This document shows positions 6,341 to 13,003 of a stretch of DNA of 13,003 bases, piece after piece. Position 1 is the first letter of the stretch. Every line of letters begins with the position of its first letter. This DNA is from Frankiaceae bacterium (lineage in GTDB: Bacteria > Actinomycetota > Actinomycetes > JAVEEJ01), in assembly GCA_030840515.1 (NCBI GenBank), contig JAVEEJ010000209.1:1-13003 (forward strand), written 5' to 3'. Both the position numbers and the translations under genes were made by a program. The notes under the pieces were generated by a model, which was not told the origin of the DNA, did no database searches, and saw only the letters and a program-made list of their open reading frames with translations.

Positions 6341-7468
6341 TCAGCCGCTGACAGCCCGGGCGTACGCGGCGAGGTGCGCCTCTGCGCTGGCCTCCCAGGT
6401 GAACTCCGCGGCCCGGGTCGCTCCGGCCTCGGCGAGCTGGGCACGGCGCGCGGGGTCGGCGATGAGCGCCCGCAGTGCCGAGGCGATGGCCGTTGCGTCA
6501 GGCTCGGTGTAGGCGACCGCGTCGCCACCGACCTCGGGCAGCGAGAGCCGCGGAGTGGTCAGGACCGGCGCGCCGCAGGCCATCGCCTCCAGCACCGGCA
6601 GGCCGAAGCCCTCCCCGTGTGACGGGTAGGCGACGACGAGCGCGCCGCCGAGGTAGCCGGGCAGGTCGGCCGGGCGCAGGTAGCCGGGCCGCAGCACGCG
6701 CAGGTGAGACGGCACCGACGCCACCGCTGCGTCCACCTCGTCGTCCCATCCGCTGCCGCCGGCAAGGACAAGCGCGGGCGGGTTGTCTGTGTCGTGCACG
6801 GCCTGTGCCCAGGCGCGGACCAAGGCTGGGACGTTCTTGCGTGGCTCGAGCAGTCCGAGGAAGGCGACGTACTCGATCCCGCGCAGTCCGAGGCGCGCCC
6901 GGACCCGCTCGCGCTCGTCCTCGCTCGGCCGGTGGAAGGTCGCCTGGTCGACGCCGTGGTAGGCCACGTCGACCCGGGTGGGGTCGGCGTCGAGGACTCG
7001 CACGACCTCGTCACGGGTCGCCTTGCTCGGCACGATCACCCTGGTCGCCCGGCGCAGCGCGGTGCGCGTCGCGGAGCGGTAGAAGGTGCCCTTCACGGCG
7101 GTGTGCATCTCGGGCTCGGTGAAGAACGTGCAGTCGTGGACGGTGACGACGACGGGGCGGCCACCGCGCAGCGGCATCGTGTAGTAGGGCGAGTGGATGA
7201 CCTCGGCGGCGACTTGCTGGGCGATCAGCGGGAGGCCGGTCTGCTCCCAGGCGAGCCGCGCCGGGCGGTGCGCCACCGCGGCCGGGGCGGGGAGGACTCG
7301 CGAGCCGGGAGCGATGCGGCCGTAGCGCTCGGCATCGGAGCGCTGACAGACGACGGCGAGCTCCGAGCCGGCGCGGTCGAGGGCACCGATGAGCCCGTCC
7401 ACGTAGCGGCCCACGCCGCCGCGGTCGGCGGGCACGGCGGTCGCGTCAACGAGCACCCGCGGCGCCAC
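6341..7468 (-). CDS. Glycosyltransferase, GT4-type (GT-B fold)
   Basis: Retaining glycosyltransferase of the GT4 group, probably moving a sugar from a nucleotide-sugar to an envelope glycan or lipid. From the chosen start it has 375 aa. The N-terminal Rossmann half has the GGVGRYVDGL acceptor-side loop (17-26), IHSPYYTMP (91-99), VTVHDCTFFTEPEM (108-121) and VIVPSKATRDEV (144-155). The C-terminal half has FLGLLEPRKN (203-212) and the donor-binding SHGEGFGLPVLEAMACGAPV (283-302) with the family's spaced glutamates. GTG 7466-7468 is preferred over the longer GTG at 7496-7498 because GGAGG (minus strand, 7477-7481) sits 8 nt upstream and the conserved APRVLVDA begins there. It is translationally linked to the GDP-mannose synthase gene (2-nt gap), which suggests a mannosyltransferase, but donor and acceptor are not shown by sequence. 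Confidence 0.9.
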   Translation of the reverse strand: MAPRVLVDATAVPADRGGVGRYVDGLIGALDRAGSELAVVCQRSDAERYGRIAPGSRVLPAPAAVAHRPARLAWEQTGLPLIAQQVAAEVIHSPYYTMPLRGGRPVVVTVHDCTFFTEPEMHTAVKGTFYRSATRTALRRATRVIVPSKATRDEVVRVLDADPTRVDVAYHGVDQATFHRPSEDERERVRARLGLRGIEYVAFLGLLEPRKNVPALVRAWAQAVHDTDNPPALVLAGGSGWDDEVDAAVASVPSHLRVLRPGYLRPADLPGYLGGALVVAYPSHGEGFGLPVLEAMACGAPVLTTPRLSLPEVGGDAVAYTEPDATAIASALRALIADPARRAQLAEAGATRAAEFTWEASAEAHLAAYARAVSG

Positions 7469-7476
7469 GCTCCTCG

Positions 7477-7481
7477 CCTCC
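7477..7481 (-). promoter_or_regulatory. Ribosome-binding site deciding the glycosyltransferase start
   Basis: GGAGG on the minus strand is separated by 8 nt from GTG 7466-7468. The competing upstream GTG at 7496-7498 has no such site, so the shorter protein is preferred. Confidence 0.6.
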
Positions 7482-7534
7482 CTCACACATGCGTCCACTC
7501 GCCCCCGAATCCCGAGGGGAGCAGCTTCGAGGCC

Positions 7535-7540
7535 AGCCTA
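7535..7540 (-). promoter_or_regulatory. Candidate -10 box upstream of the glycosyltransferase
   Basis: TAGGCT on the minus strand, identical to the hexamer before fbiC, lies in the 149-bp spacer between the SpoIID-like gene and the glycosyltransferase. It would give a leader of roughly 60 nt. No good -35 is seen, so an independent promoter for the sugar genes is possible but not established. Confidence 0.28.
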
Positions 7541-7558
7541 CGCCGCTTGGATCCGCGC

Positions 7559-7575
7559 GCTCGGCAGGACCGAGC
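7559..7575 (-). terminator. Hairpin downstream of the SpoIID-like gene
   Basis: A perfect 6-bp GC-rich inverted repeat (GCTCGG and CCGAGC) with a 5-nt loop lies 42 nt after the SpoIID-like stop. There is no T-run, as is common for actinobacterial hairpins. With the -10 candidate just downstream it could mark a partial boundary between the exported-protein genes and the sugar genes. Confidence 0.38.
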
Positions 7576-7617
7576 TATCGCGCGAGCCCACCGCGCGTCG
7601 GGCGCCGGTGCGTCGGC

Positions 7618-9594
7618 TCAGACGACGTGCGTGGTGATGGTGGGCGAGCGGGTGCCTGCTGACGCAGCCGCATAGCTGTAGTCGACGTCCAACCGCTTGG
7701 CGGAGGCCCAGTAGCCGCTCGACGTCGAGGCGACCGCAACGGTGCGCGCGGTGCACGTCGCGGCGTTGAGTCGGCGCCAGCACACGGTGACATCGGAGCC
7801 CGGTGCCGCCCAGCCGTGCGGTGAGACCGTCGAGCCCTTCGTCACCTGGGCCGGCCCGGTGATCGTGGTGCCGCTCACCGTGGTCGTGCGCGTGGGGGAC
7901 TTCTGCGACCCGACCACGGCGTAGTAGCTCACGTCGACGGTCGGCGTCCAGGTGGTCGACCAGTGCCCGTCGGATCCGGGAGCGACCGAGCGCTTGGTCC
8001 AGCTCGTCGCGCCCTGGGTGCGCAGCATCAGGGCGACGGAGGTGGTGCCGGCGGCGGAGGTGCCGGTGATGGTGATCTGGGAAGCGCGGGCGGCGGTGGC
8101 GGGCCCGGTGACCGTCGGAGCGGGCGGGGGTGTCGCCGTAGCTGTCGGGGTCGGCGTCGGGCTCGTCGTGGTGGTCGGCTTGAACCAGTTGGACTTCAGC
8201 CCGACGGCCGACTTCAGCGCCGAGCCGCTCACCGTGACCGACGTCGCGGCGCCGGCCGAGTTGACGCCTTCCAGGACCGCCGTCTGCACCCGCCCGCCCC
8301 AGTCGCCGTGGCCGTCGCGCGCGGTGATGCGCAGCCGCGTGAGCCGGCCGACGCTGGTGTAGGCGCGCTCGAGCGAGCTGACGCTGACGTCCGCGGTCCA
8401 CGAGTGGACGCTCGACGCGGCCAGGCCGTCATACGGGTCCTGCTGCGCGATGAGGTACTTCTGCACATCCGCGTCGGCGCTGTCCGTCGCGGTGGACCAG
8501 CCACCGTTGGAGGACGAGAACTGGGCGAAGATCGGCTGCGCCGAGTAAGTGCGGATCAGCGGGCCCGAGTACGCCGAGCAGGGGTCGGGCGTCGCGCTCG
8601 GGTCGCTCGGCTTCGGGTAGTAGGTGGCGTAGCAGCGCACGGCCTTCGTCGTGGAAGCCGGCTCGAGCGCGGTGCGCGTGATCGTCCCGTCGGAGCTCCG
8701 CTTCGCCTGCGCCGCACCCATGTAGACCTGGCACCAGGTCGTGTCGCAGATGTCCCAGACCTGGGTGCTGGCCACGTGGGCGCGGGAGTACGCCGAGTAG
8801 CTGCGGGCCGCGATGGCCTGCGCGAAAAGTGCGTGCAGGGGCCATGACGGCGGCGACTCGCGCGGCACCACACCGAGCAGGTAGCTCTCCATGCCCAGCA
8901 TGTTCACCACCCGCACCGTGGTGGTCGTGGAACGCACCACCCTGATGCTGCCGCGGTACTCGCGCCAGACCACACCTGTGGTGGCGCTGTAGTGAACCTT
9001 GACGAACGGCAGGGCTGCGCCGGTCGCGGACGAGAGGTCGACCGGGCCCTTGTAGACGGTGCTCGCCGACGGGTAGGCGGACCAGGTCGTGCCGATGCGC
9101 CCTTCGAGCCGGTAGCCGGCCGAGTCGACCTTCACCCGCCACCTGTCCCGGTCGGTGGGCAGCTTGAGCGGGGTGAAGCCGGTGACTCCGCGGTCGACGA
9201 ACACGAGGCCGTTCGTCGCGGACAGCTCGGCCGCGGGCCAGACCGGGTGAGTGCTGCTGGCCGACCCGCAGGCTGCGAAACCGGGCTGGCAGTCGAGGAG
9301 GACTCTGATCGCGCGGTCGGAGAGCACGGCCTGCGCGGTGTTGGGGTAGTAGAAGGCGGCGATCTGCGCACCGGTCAGGCCCTTGGCGGAGGCGGCTCCG
9401 TCCGCGCCCCACTGGCTCAGCCCATGACCATGTCCCCACCCGTGGCCGGCGAGCCGGAACACCCCGCCGCTCGGCCGGGCGTACACCTCGCTCGTCGCTG
9501 TCGCCGAAGCGCTGCCCGCGGCGAGCGGAACGGCGAGCGCCCCCATGACGGCGACCACCGTGCCGAGCACGAGGCGGCGCACGACACGGGACAT
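7618..9594 (-). CDS. Secreted SpoIID/LytB-domain protein with two C-terminal Ig-like repeats
   Basis: Exported, likely peptidoglycan-acting protein of 658 aa. Residues 1-31 form a signal peptide (MSRVVRRL, hydrophobic stretch, ASA near 29-31). GHGWGHGHGLSQWGADGAA (50-68) and FYYPNT (81-86) give the histidine/glycine motif, here before the core as is usual in actinobacterial members. The SpoIID core includes LLGVVPRESPPSW (239-251), where Glu246 matches the catalytic Glu of SpoIID lytic transglycosylases, then AQAIAARSYS (258-267), DICDTTWCQVYMG (281-293) and FSSSNGGWS (359-367). A Thr/Pro-rich linker (about 474-493) joins two beta-sandwich repeats (about 494-573 and 576-655). ATG 9592-9594 is chosen because it opens a good signal peptide and follows GGGGAG by 8 nt; longer starts at 9648 or 9687 lack this. 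It lies 99 bp downstream of the amidase gene. Sporulation is not implied. Confidence 0.88.
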   Translation of the reverse strand: MSRVVRRLVLGTVVAVMGALAVPLAAGSASATATSEVYARPSGGVFRLAGHGWGHGHGLSQWGADGAASAKGLTGAQIAAFYYPNTAQAVLSDRAIRVLLDCQPGFAACGSASSTHPVWPAAELSATNGLVFVDRGVTGFTPLKLPTDRDRWRVKVDSAGYRLEGRIGTTWSAYPSASTVYKGPVDLSSATGAALPFVKVHYSATTGVVWREYRGSIRVVRSTTTTVRVVNMLGMESYLLGVVPRESPPSWPLHALFAQAIAARSYSAYSRAHVASTQVWDICDTTWCQVYMGAAQAKRSSDGTITRTALEPASTTKAVRCYATYYPKPSDPSATPDPCSAYSGPLIRTYSAQPIFAQFSSSNGGWSTATDSADADVQKYLIAQQDPYDGLAASSVHSWTADVSVSSLERAYTSVGRLTRLRITARDGHGDWGGRVQTAVLEGVNSAGAATSVTVSGSALKSAVGLKSNWFKPTTTTSPTPTPTATATPPPAPTVTGPATAARASQITITGTSAAGTTSVALMLRTQGATSWTKRSVAPGSDGHWSTTWTPTVDVSYYAVVGSQKSPTRTTTVSGTTITGPAQVTKGSTVSPHGWAAPGSDVTVCWRRLNAATCTARTVAVASTSSGYWASAKRLDVDYSYAAASAGTRSPTITTHVV

Positions 9595-9602
9595 CAGGCG
9601 GG

Positions 9603-9608
9603 CTCCCC
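9603..9608 (-). promoter_or_regulatory. Ribosome-binding site of the SpoIID-like gene, beside a palindrome
   Basis: GGGGAG on the minus strand lies 8 nt before ATG 9592-9594 and fixes that start ahead of the signal peptide. It overlaps the edge of the perfect 10-bp palindrome CCCTCGAGGG (9606-9615), so a protein bound there, or a short hairpin, could affect translation; this is inference. Confidence 0.55.
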
Positions 9609-9693
9609 TCGAGGGTTTCACGGGCGCGGTGGCGACGGCGCCTCTCATCTTCGCTCTCGGCACCAATCGCCCCAACCTTGACGACACGCCACG

Positions 9694-12600
9694 CTACTGC
9701 GCAGCAGTCACACGCGTCACGGATCGAAGGCCATTGGACACGGCGTAGCTGGCGATCCAGCGCTGGAAGGGCCAGCTCACCGCCCAGCCTCCGGTGGCGG
9801 TGGCGACGGCGGAGCGCCGCGCCCTGCCGGCGCTCTCCGAGGCGTAGCGCACGTAGACCACCACGGTGGCGCCGGGGCGTGCCGTCCCCCGGAACGTGAT
9901 CGTCGAGCCGAGCTTGGCGCTCGCCGGCACGGTGAGCGTGGGGCCGACCTTGGTGAGCGCGGCTACCGCGGCGCCGTCGGCGGAGACCCCGCGGACCCTG
10001 GTGTCGTCACGCAGCGAGTACGTCGCACGCCACAGCCCGGCCCCATCGGACTTGACGGTGGCGATGGCCGTCCATGCCGTGGCGGTGCGCTTCTTGACCT
10101 CGACCCTGACGAACGTGGACGGTCGCGAGACGCCCGTCACGTGCACCAGCGCTCCGACGGTCGAAGACGCCGGTGCCGTCACCGTGACCGGGACGACCGG
10201 CAGCACCTTCACCGGCGAGTAGACGCTGCCTGACACCGCCCGCAGCGACGCGGCTCCCAGTGCCGTCGCGGTGTAGGTGGTGGTCCAGCTGCCGCTGCTG
10301 CTCGCCGTCAGCGCAGCGAGGTTCTGGAAGGCACCGGAACCGGGCTGCTGGATGGCGAGTACGACGGCACTTCCCGGCCGCGCAGTGCCGACGGCGCGGC
10401 CGACGCGGCCGACGACGCTGCGCGTCGGCAGCGCGAGGGTCGGAGCGACGCGGGTGACACCTTGGTCGCTCGTCAGTCCACCGGCGGTCGCCGTCCAGGT
10501 CGTGGTGGAGTCGATGACGAAGGGCGAGGACCAGCGGCCGGCGCTGCTCGCGGTGGTGGTGACAGTCGTGGTGATTGCGCCGACGGTGCGCGACACCGTC
10601 ACGGCGGCTCCGGGGCGGGCCGTTCCCGTCAGCGGGACCGAGCTGTTCCACGGGGCGCTCGCGGGCGCGCTGGCGCTCGGCCGCACCCGGGCGGCCTGTG
10701 TCTCGGTCGACGCGCGACCGTGGGAGACCGCCCGCACGTCGAAGTCGTCGGACAGCGGCGCGGCACCGGTCCAGTTGCCCGTGGTGTCGGCGGCCGCCGT
10801 TGCCACCGAAGTCCAGCCGGTCGCGCCGGCGGGCCGCACCTGCAGGCTGACCAGGCCACCCGGGGCTGCCGTGCCCGTCAGCGGGATCGCGCTGCCTAGC
10901 GCGCCGATGTAGGTCGAGCCGGTCATCAGGGTGGGCCGGACCCACACCGTTGTCGTCGGTGTCGTCACGCCATCAGCGACGGCGGCGAGTGACCAGTCAC
11001 CGTTCATCGGCAGCAGCGCGGTCCAGGCCCCCGCTGTGTCGGCTACGGCGTTGCGACTCGTGGTCCAGCTCGCGCTGGCGGGGCGCTTGGCCTTCAGCGT
11101 CACCGCCGATCCGGGACGCGCGGTGCCGATCACGGTGAGCGTGTCCCCCAGCAGCACGTCGGCCGGCACGGTGAAGACCGGTGCGACCGCCACCCTGCGG
11201 ACGGCCGAGGGGTAGCCGCTCGACGTGGCTCGCACCGTGTAGTCGTCGTCGAGCACGAAGCTGGTCGAGAAGGCTCCCTTGGCGTCAGCGCGCGTCGTAG
11301 CACCGGGCTGCCAGGTCGTCGTACCCGCCTTCATCGTCTCGAGCGTGACCTGGCTGCTCGGTGGTGCCGAGCCCGTGACCGGGACGGTGCTCCCCCATCC
11401 GGCGAGCGCGGGCGCGGTGATGGTCACCGGCGACGTGATGGTCACCGTCGTCGACCAGGTGCGCGCGGTCTTGCCGTCGGCGGAGGTCCCGTCGAGACGC
11501 AGCGAGTAGCGACCGGGCGGCGCCTTGACCGCCTGGCTGTCGAGACCGTTCCATGCGGCGCTGACCTTCACCGTGGGCGAGGCGGTGCCCGTCAGCTTGC
11601 GGATCAGCAGACCGGTGGTGGCCTCGGTAACCGTGAGCGTCCAGCTCACCGGGTTCACCGCGCCGGCAGAGACGGTGAAGTTGCCCGGGTCGAGCAACCC
11701 GCGGCTCGTCGGCGACACCGAGGGCGTCACGAACGAGGGGCCCATCAGCGCCTTGATGCCGGACCTGATCGTCGCCAGCTTGGAGTAGACGTAGCTGCCC
11801 GGGCAGGTAGTGTAGCCGGCGTCACGGTGTCCCGAGACGACGTTGAAGGTGTGCGCCGTGCCCGCGGAGTAGCGCGCGGTCCCACCTCCGGCGGAGACCA
11901 GCGTTCCGCTGCCGACGGGGTTGAGGTAGGACAGCCCGAACTTCCAGGCGAACAGCTTCTGCAGCGCACCGAGCATCGCGCTCGATGGCTGCGCCGTCGC
12001 GTAGTTGCCCATCAGCGAGGCGGCGAAGGAGTGGCTGTTGAAGCCGCCCGTGTGCGCCCCGACGACGGCCTTGTCGATGCCGCCGGCCCGGCCCTCGAAG
12101 ACCGTCCCGTACTTGTCGATGAGGAAGTTGTAGCCGATGTCCGACCAGCCCCTGCTCTTCGTGTGATACGCGTAGACCGACCGCACGATGGACGCGCTCT
12201 GCGCCGCCGTGTAGCTGTTCGTGGTGTCGGTGTGGTGCACGAACCCGACCTTGATCGGCGCTGCGTAGTCAGGGGTTCCGCTGCGCAGCGACTCGTCCGC
12301 CCCCCACCCCGCACGGCTCACGATCGTGGGCTGGCTGACCGCCGCGCTCGCACTGGACGCGGGCGCGGTGCCGTGGCCGGCGGTGGCGTCGGCGGCCGAC
12401 GCACCCGGGTCGATGAGGTCGACTCGCAGGGCGCGCGGAGCGCGTGCCCCGTCGACCCGCACCTGCACCCCGTCGGACGGGCCGACCCAGTAGGGCGCCG
12501 TACCCGCTCGCTCTCCTTCGCTCAGCGCGTCCTTGGAGCCCGGGTCGGCCTCGACATCGTCAAGACCCTCGAGGTCGTGCCAACCGGTCCACTGCCCGCC

Positions 12601-12984
12601 GGTGCGGGTGCGGACCTGGATGTCGACGGGCGTCTTCGCGTCCCTGCCGTCCCAGGTGATGCCGACCAGCGAGAAGGGGGTGGTGGCCTGCTCGCCGGTC
12701 AGCACGAGTGGTGCCTTGGCCGAAGCTGAGGCGCCGAGGCGCGCCCAGGCGGAGCGGTCGACGCCCGCGAGGGAGAGCCGGTGCAGCTGCGGTGCCACCG
12801 GACGGGCGTGGGGCGCGTGGGGGCGGGTCAGCGTGGGGGCGACGACGAGCAAGGGGGTCAGCAGGACGGAGAAGGTCAGGCCGAGCAGGGAGGTCGGGGC
12901 AAGGCGAGGCACACGGGACACTCTGAGCCATTCGGCCGATTCAGTCTTGGTCTTGATGATGCTGGTGAGACTCACCTCATGCAT
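9694..12984 (-). CDS. Secreted PGRP-family N-acetylmuramoyl-L-alanine amidase with seven C-terminal Ig-like repeats
   Basis: Very large exported amidase expected to cut the bond between muramic acid and the stem peptide. In the 1096-aa reading, a hydrophobic export signal lies at about 31-50. Residues about 88-194 form a beta-sandwich of the sort seen before PGRP domains in Actinobacteria (LVGITWDGR, GWHDLEG, DGVQVRVDG). The PGRP/amidase_2 domain spans about 219-415: SRAGWGADES (223-232), FVHHT (248-252, His250), DIGYNFLID (282-290, Tyr285), FEGRAGG (296-302), GAHTGGFN (309-316) and SGHRDAGYTTCPG (384-396, His386 and Cys394). The His, His, Cys zinc set and Tyr indicate a catalytic amidase rather than a binding-only PGRP. 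Residues about 428-517 look like a FlgD-type Ig domain; seven repeats of about 82 aa follow to the C-terminus. The start is uncertain: GTG 12973-12975 and GTG 12919-12921 are alternatives and none has a clear Shine-Dalgarno. Confidence 0.88.
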   Translation of the reverse strand: MHEVSLTSIIKTKTESAEWLRVSRVPRLAPTSLLGLTFSVLLTPLLVVAPTLTRPHAPHARPVAPQLHRLSLAGVDRSAWARLGASASAKAPLVLTGEQATTPFSLVGITWDGRDAKTPVDIQVRTRTGGQWTGWHDLEGLDDVEADPGSKDALSEGERAGTAPYWVGPSDGVQVRVDGARAPRALRVDLIDPGASAADATAGHGTAPASSASAAVSQPTIVSRAGWGADESLRSGTPDYAAPIKVGFVHHTDTTNSYTAAQSASIVRSVYAYHTKSRGWSDIGYNFLIDKYGTVFEGRAGGIDKAVVGAHTGGFNSHSFAASLMGNYATAQPSSAMLGALQKLFAWKFGLSYLNPVGSGTLVSAGGGTARYSAGTAHTFNVVSGHRDAGYTTCPGSYVYSKLATIRSGIKALMGPSFVTPSVSPTSRGLLDPGNFTVSAGAVNPVSWTLTVTEATTGLLIRKLTGTASPTVKVSAAWNGLDSQAVKAPPGRYSLRLDGTSADGKTARTWSTTVTITSPVTITAPALAGWGSTVPVTGSAPPSSQVTLETMKAGTTTWQPGATTRADAKGAFSTSFVLDDDYTVRATSSGYPSAVRRVAVAPVFTVPADVLLGDTLTVIGTARPGSAVTLKAKRPASASWTTSRNAVADTAGAWTALLPMNGDWSLAAVADGVTTPTTTVWVRPTLMTGSTYIGALGSAIPLTGTAAPGGLVSLQVRPAGATGWTSVATAAADTTGNWTGAAPLSDDFDVRAVSHGRASTETQAARVRPSASAPASAPWNSSVPLTGTARPGAAVTVSRTVGAITTTVTTTASSAGRWSSPFVIDSTTTWTATAGGLTSDQGVTRVAPTLALPTRSVVGRVGRAVGTARPGSAVVLAIQQPGSGAFQNLAALTASSSGSWTTTYTATALGAASLRAVSGSVYSPVKVLPVVPVTVTAPASSTVGALVHVTGVSRPSTFVRVEVKKRTATAWTAIATVKSDGAGLWRATYSLRDDTRVRGVSADGAAVAALTKVGPTLTVPASAKLGSTITFRGTARPGATVVVYVRYASESAGRARRSAVATATGGWAVSWPFQRWIASYAVSNGLRSVTRVTAAQ
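9695..11430 (-). repeat. Seven Ig-like protein repeats in the amidase tail
   Basis: Residues about 519-1096 of the amidase consist of seven diverged units. A GTARPG-type turn recurs at residues about 538, 620, 704, 787, 867, 951 and 1033, giving spacings of 80-84. Most units share a Trp before the middle, a D-x-x-G-x-W turn and a closing R/A-V-S-x-G strand. DNA identity between units is low, so the duplications are old. Such units typically act as spacers or wall-binding modules. Confidence 0.78.
12964..12976. promoter_or_regulatory. 13-bp palindrome at the start of the amidase gene
   Basis: GGTGAGACTCACC is a perfect 6+1+6 inverted repeat. With the longest reading of the amidase it lies inside codons 3-7; with the downstream GTG start at 12921 it lies 43 nt before the gene, a typical operator position. 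The surrounding 60 bp are lower in GC than the gene bodies. Confidence 0.38.
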
Positions 12985-13003
12985 GTCTGGCGGCCAGGCA
13001 ACC

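Noticed and set aside
7538..8401. 287-residue minus-strand frame rich in Arg and His
   Set aside because: It overlaps the SpoIID-like gene in another frame, with the skewed composition of a high-GC shadow and no recognisable domain.
8429..9439. 336-residue minus-strand frame
   Set aside because: Out-of-frame reading of the SpoIID core, whose motifs (HGWGHGHG, Glu246 region) are in the other frame.
7513..9611. Shared 10-mer CGAGGGGAGC upstream of the glycosyltransferase (7513-7522, plus strand) and the SpoIID-like gene (9602-9611, minus strand)
   Set aside because: The two copies are in opposite orientation relative to their genes, and one includes a ribosome-binding site. Chance in GC-rich spacers is likely.
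9595..9693. Possible c-di-AMP (ydaO-type) riboswitch before the SpoIID-like wall gene, a known association in Actinobacteria
   Set aside because: The 99-bp spacer is too short and I could not find the conserved elements of that riboswitch. Only the palindrome and ribosome site are seen. The region upstream of the amidase lies outside the window.
11416..11445. Direct repeat GTGATGGTCACCG in two copies 17 bp apart
   Set aside because: It lies in the amidase coding sequence and encodes the repeated peptide VTIT, so it is explained by the protein.
11827..12729. 300-residue plus-strand frame
   Set aside because: Antisense to the PGRP domain, whose zinc residues and family motifs are intact; typical high-GC antisense open frame.

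Overview
The window is high-GC DNA with strong G/C preference at third codon positions, several GTG starts and Actinobacteria-type genes (coenzyme F420 biosynthesis, a DUF3105 protein, a SpoIID/LytB protein and a PGRP-type amidase with long Ig-like tails). It looks like a chromosomal segment of a high-GC Gram-positive actinobacterium. The genus cannot be told from this sequence. I see no tRNA, rRNA, insertion sequence, CRISPR array, phage gene or obvious composition break.

Layout. (1) Positions 1-3271 hold a coenzyme F420 locus. The N-terminal part of FO synthase (fbiC/CofG half) reads leftward and runs off the window. It is divergent from fbiA and fbiB, which read rightward and overlap by 4 bp. 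The 75-bp divergent spacer contains a three-copy 14-bp tandem repeat and a -10 hexamer placed for a leaderless fbiC transcript. (2) Positions 3266-4533 hold, leftward, a small uncharacterised 81-aa protein whose stop overlaps that of fbiB, and an AlkA-like HhH-GPD DNA glycosylase. (3) Positions 4572-5264 hold a rightward membrane-anchored DUF3105 protein with a promoter placed for a leaderless GTG start. (4) Positions 5277-12984 hold four leftward genes, in transcription order a large secreted PGRP-family amidase, a secreted SpoIID/LytB-like protein, a GT4-type glycosyltransferase and a mannose-1-phosphate guanylyltransferase.

How the genes fit together. FbiC makes FO, FbiA attaches a phosphoenolpyruvate- or phospholactate-derived group to it, and FbiB adds glutamates and, in mycobacteria, reduces the dehydro intermediate. 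The visible part therefore covers most of F420 synthesis except the guanylyltransferase FbiD/CofC. The right half is a cell-envelope block. ManB/ManC supplies GDP-mannose, the glycosyltransferase may use it or another sugar nucleotide, and the two exported proteins probably remodel peptidoglycan. The amidase and the SpoIID-like protein carry the same kind of roughly 82-residue beta-sandwich repeat at their C-termini. That suggests a shared location and possibly a sequential reaction like that of SpoIIP and SpoIID in Bacillus. This pairing is the most interesting hypothesis in the window, but most individual families are known.
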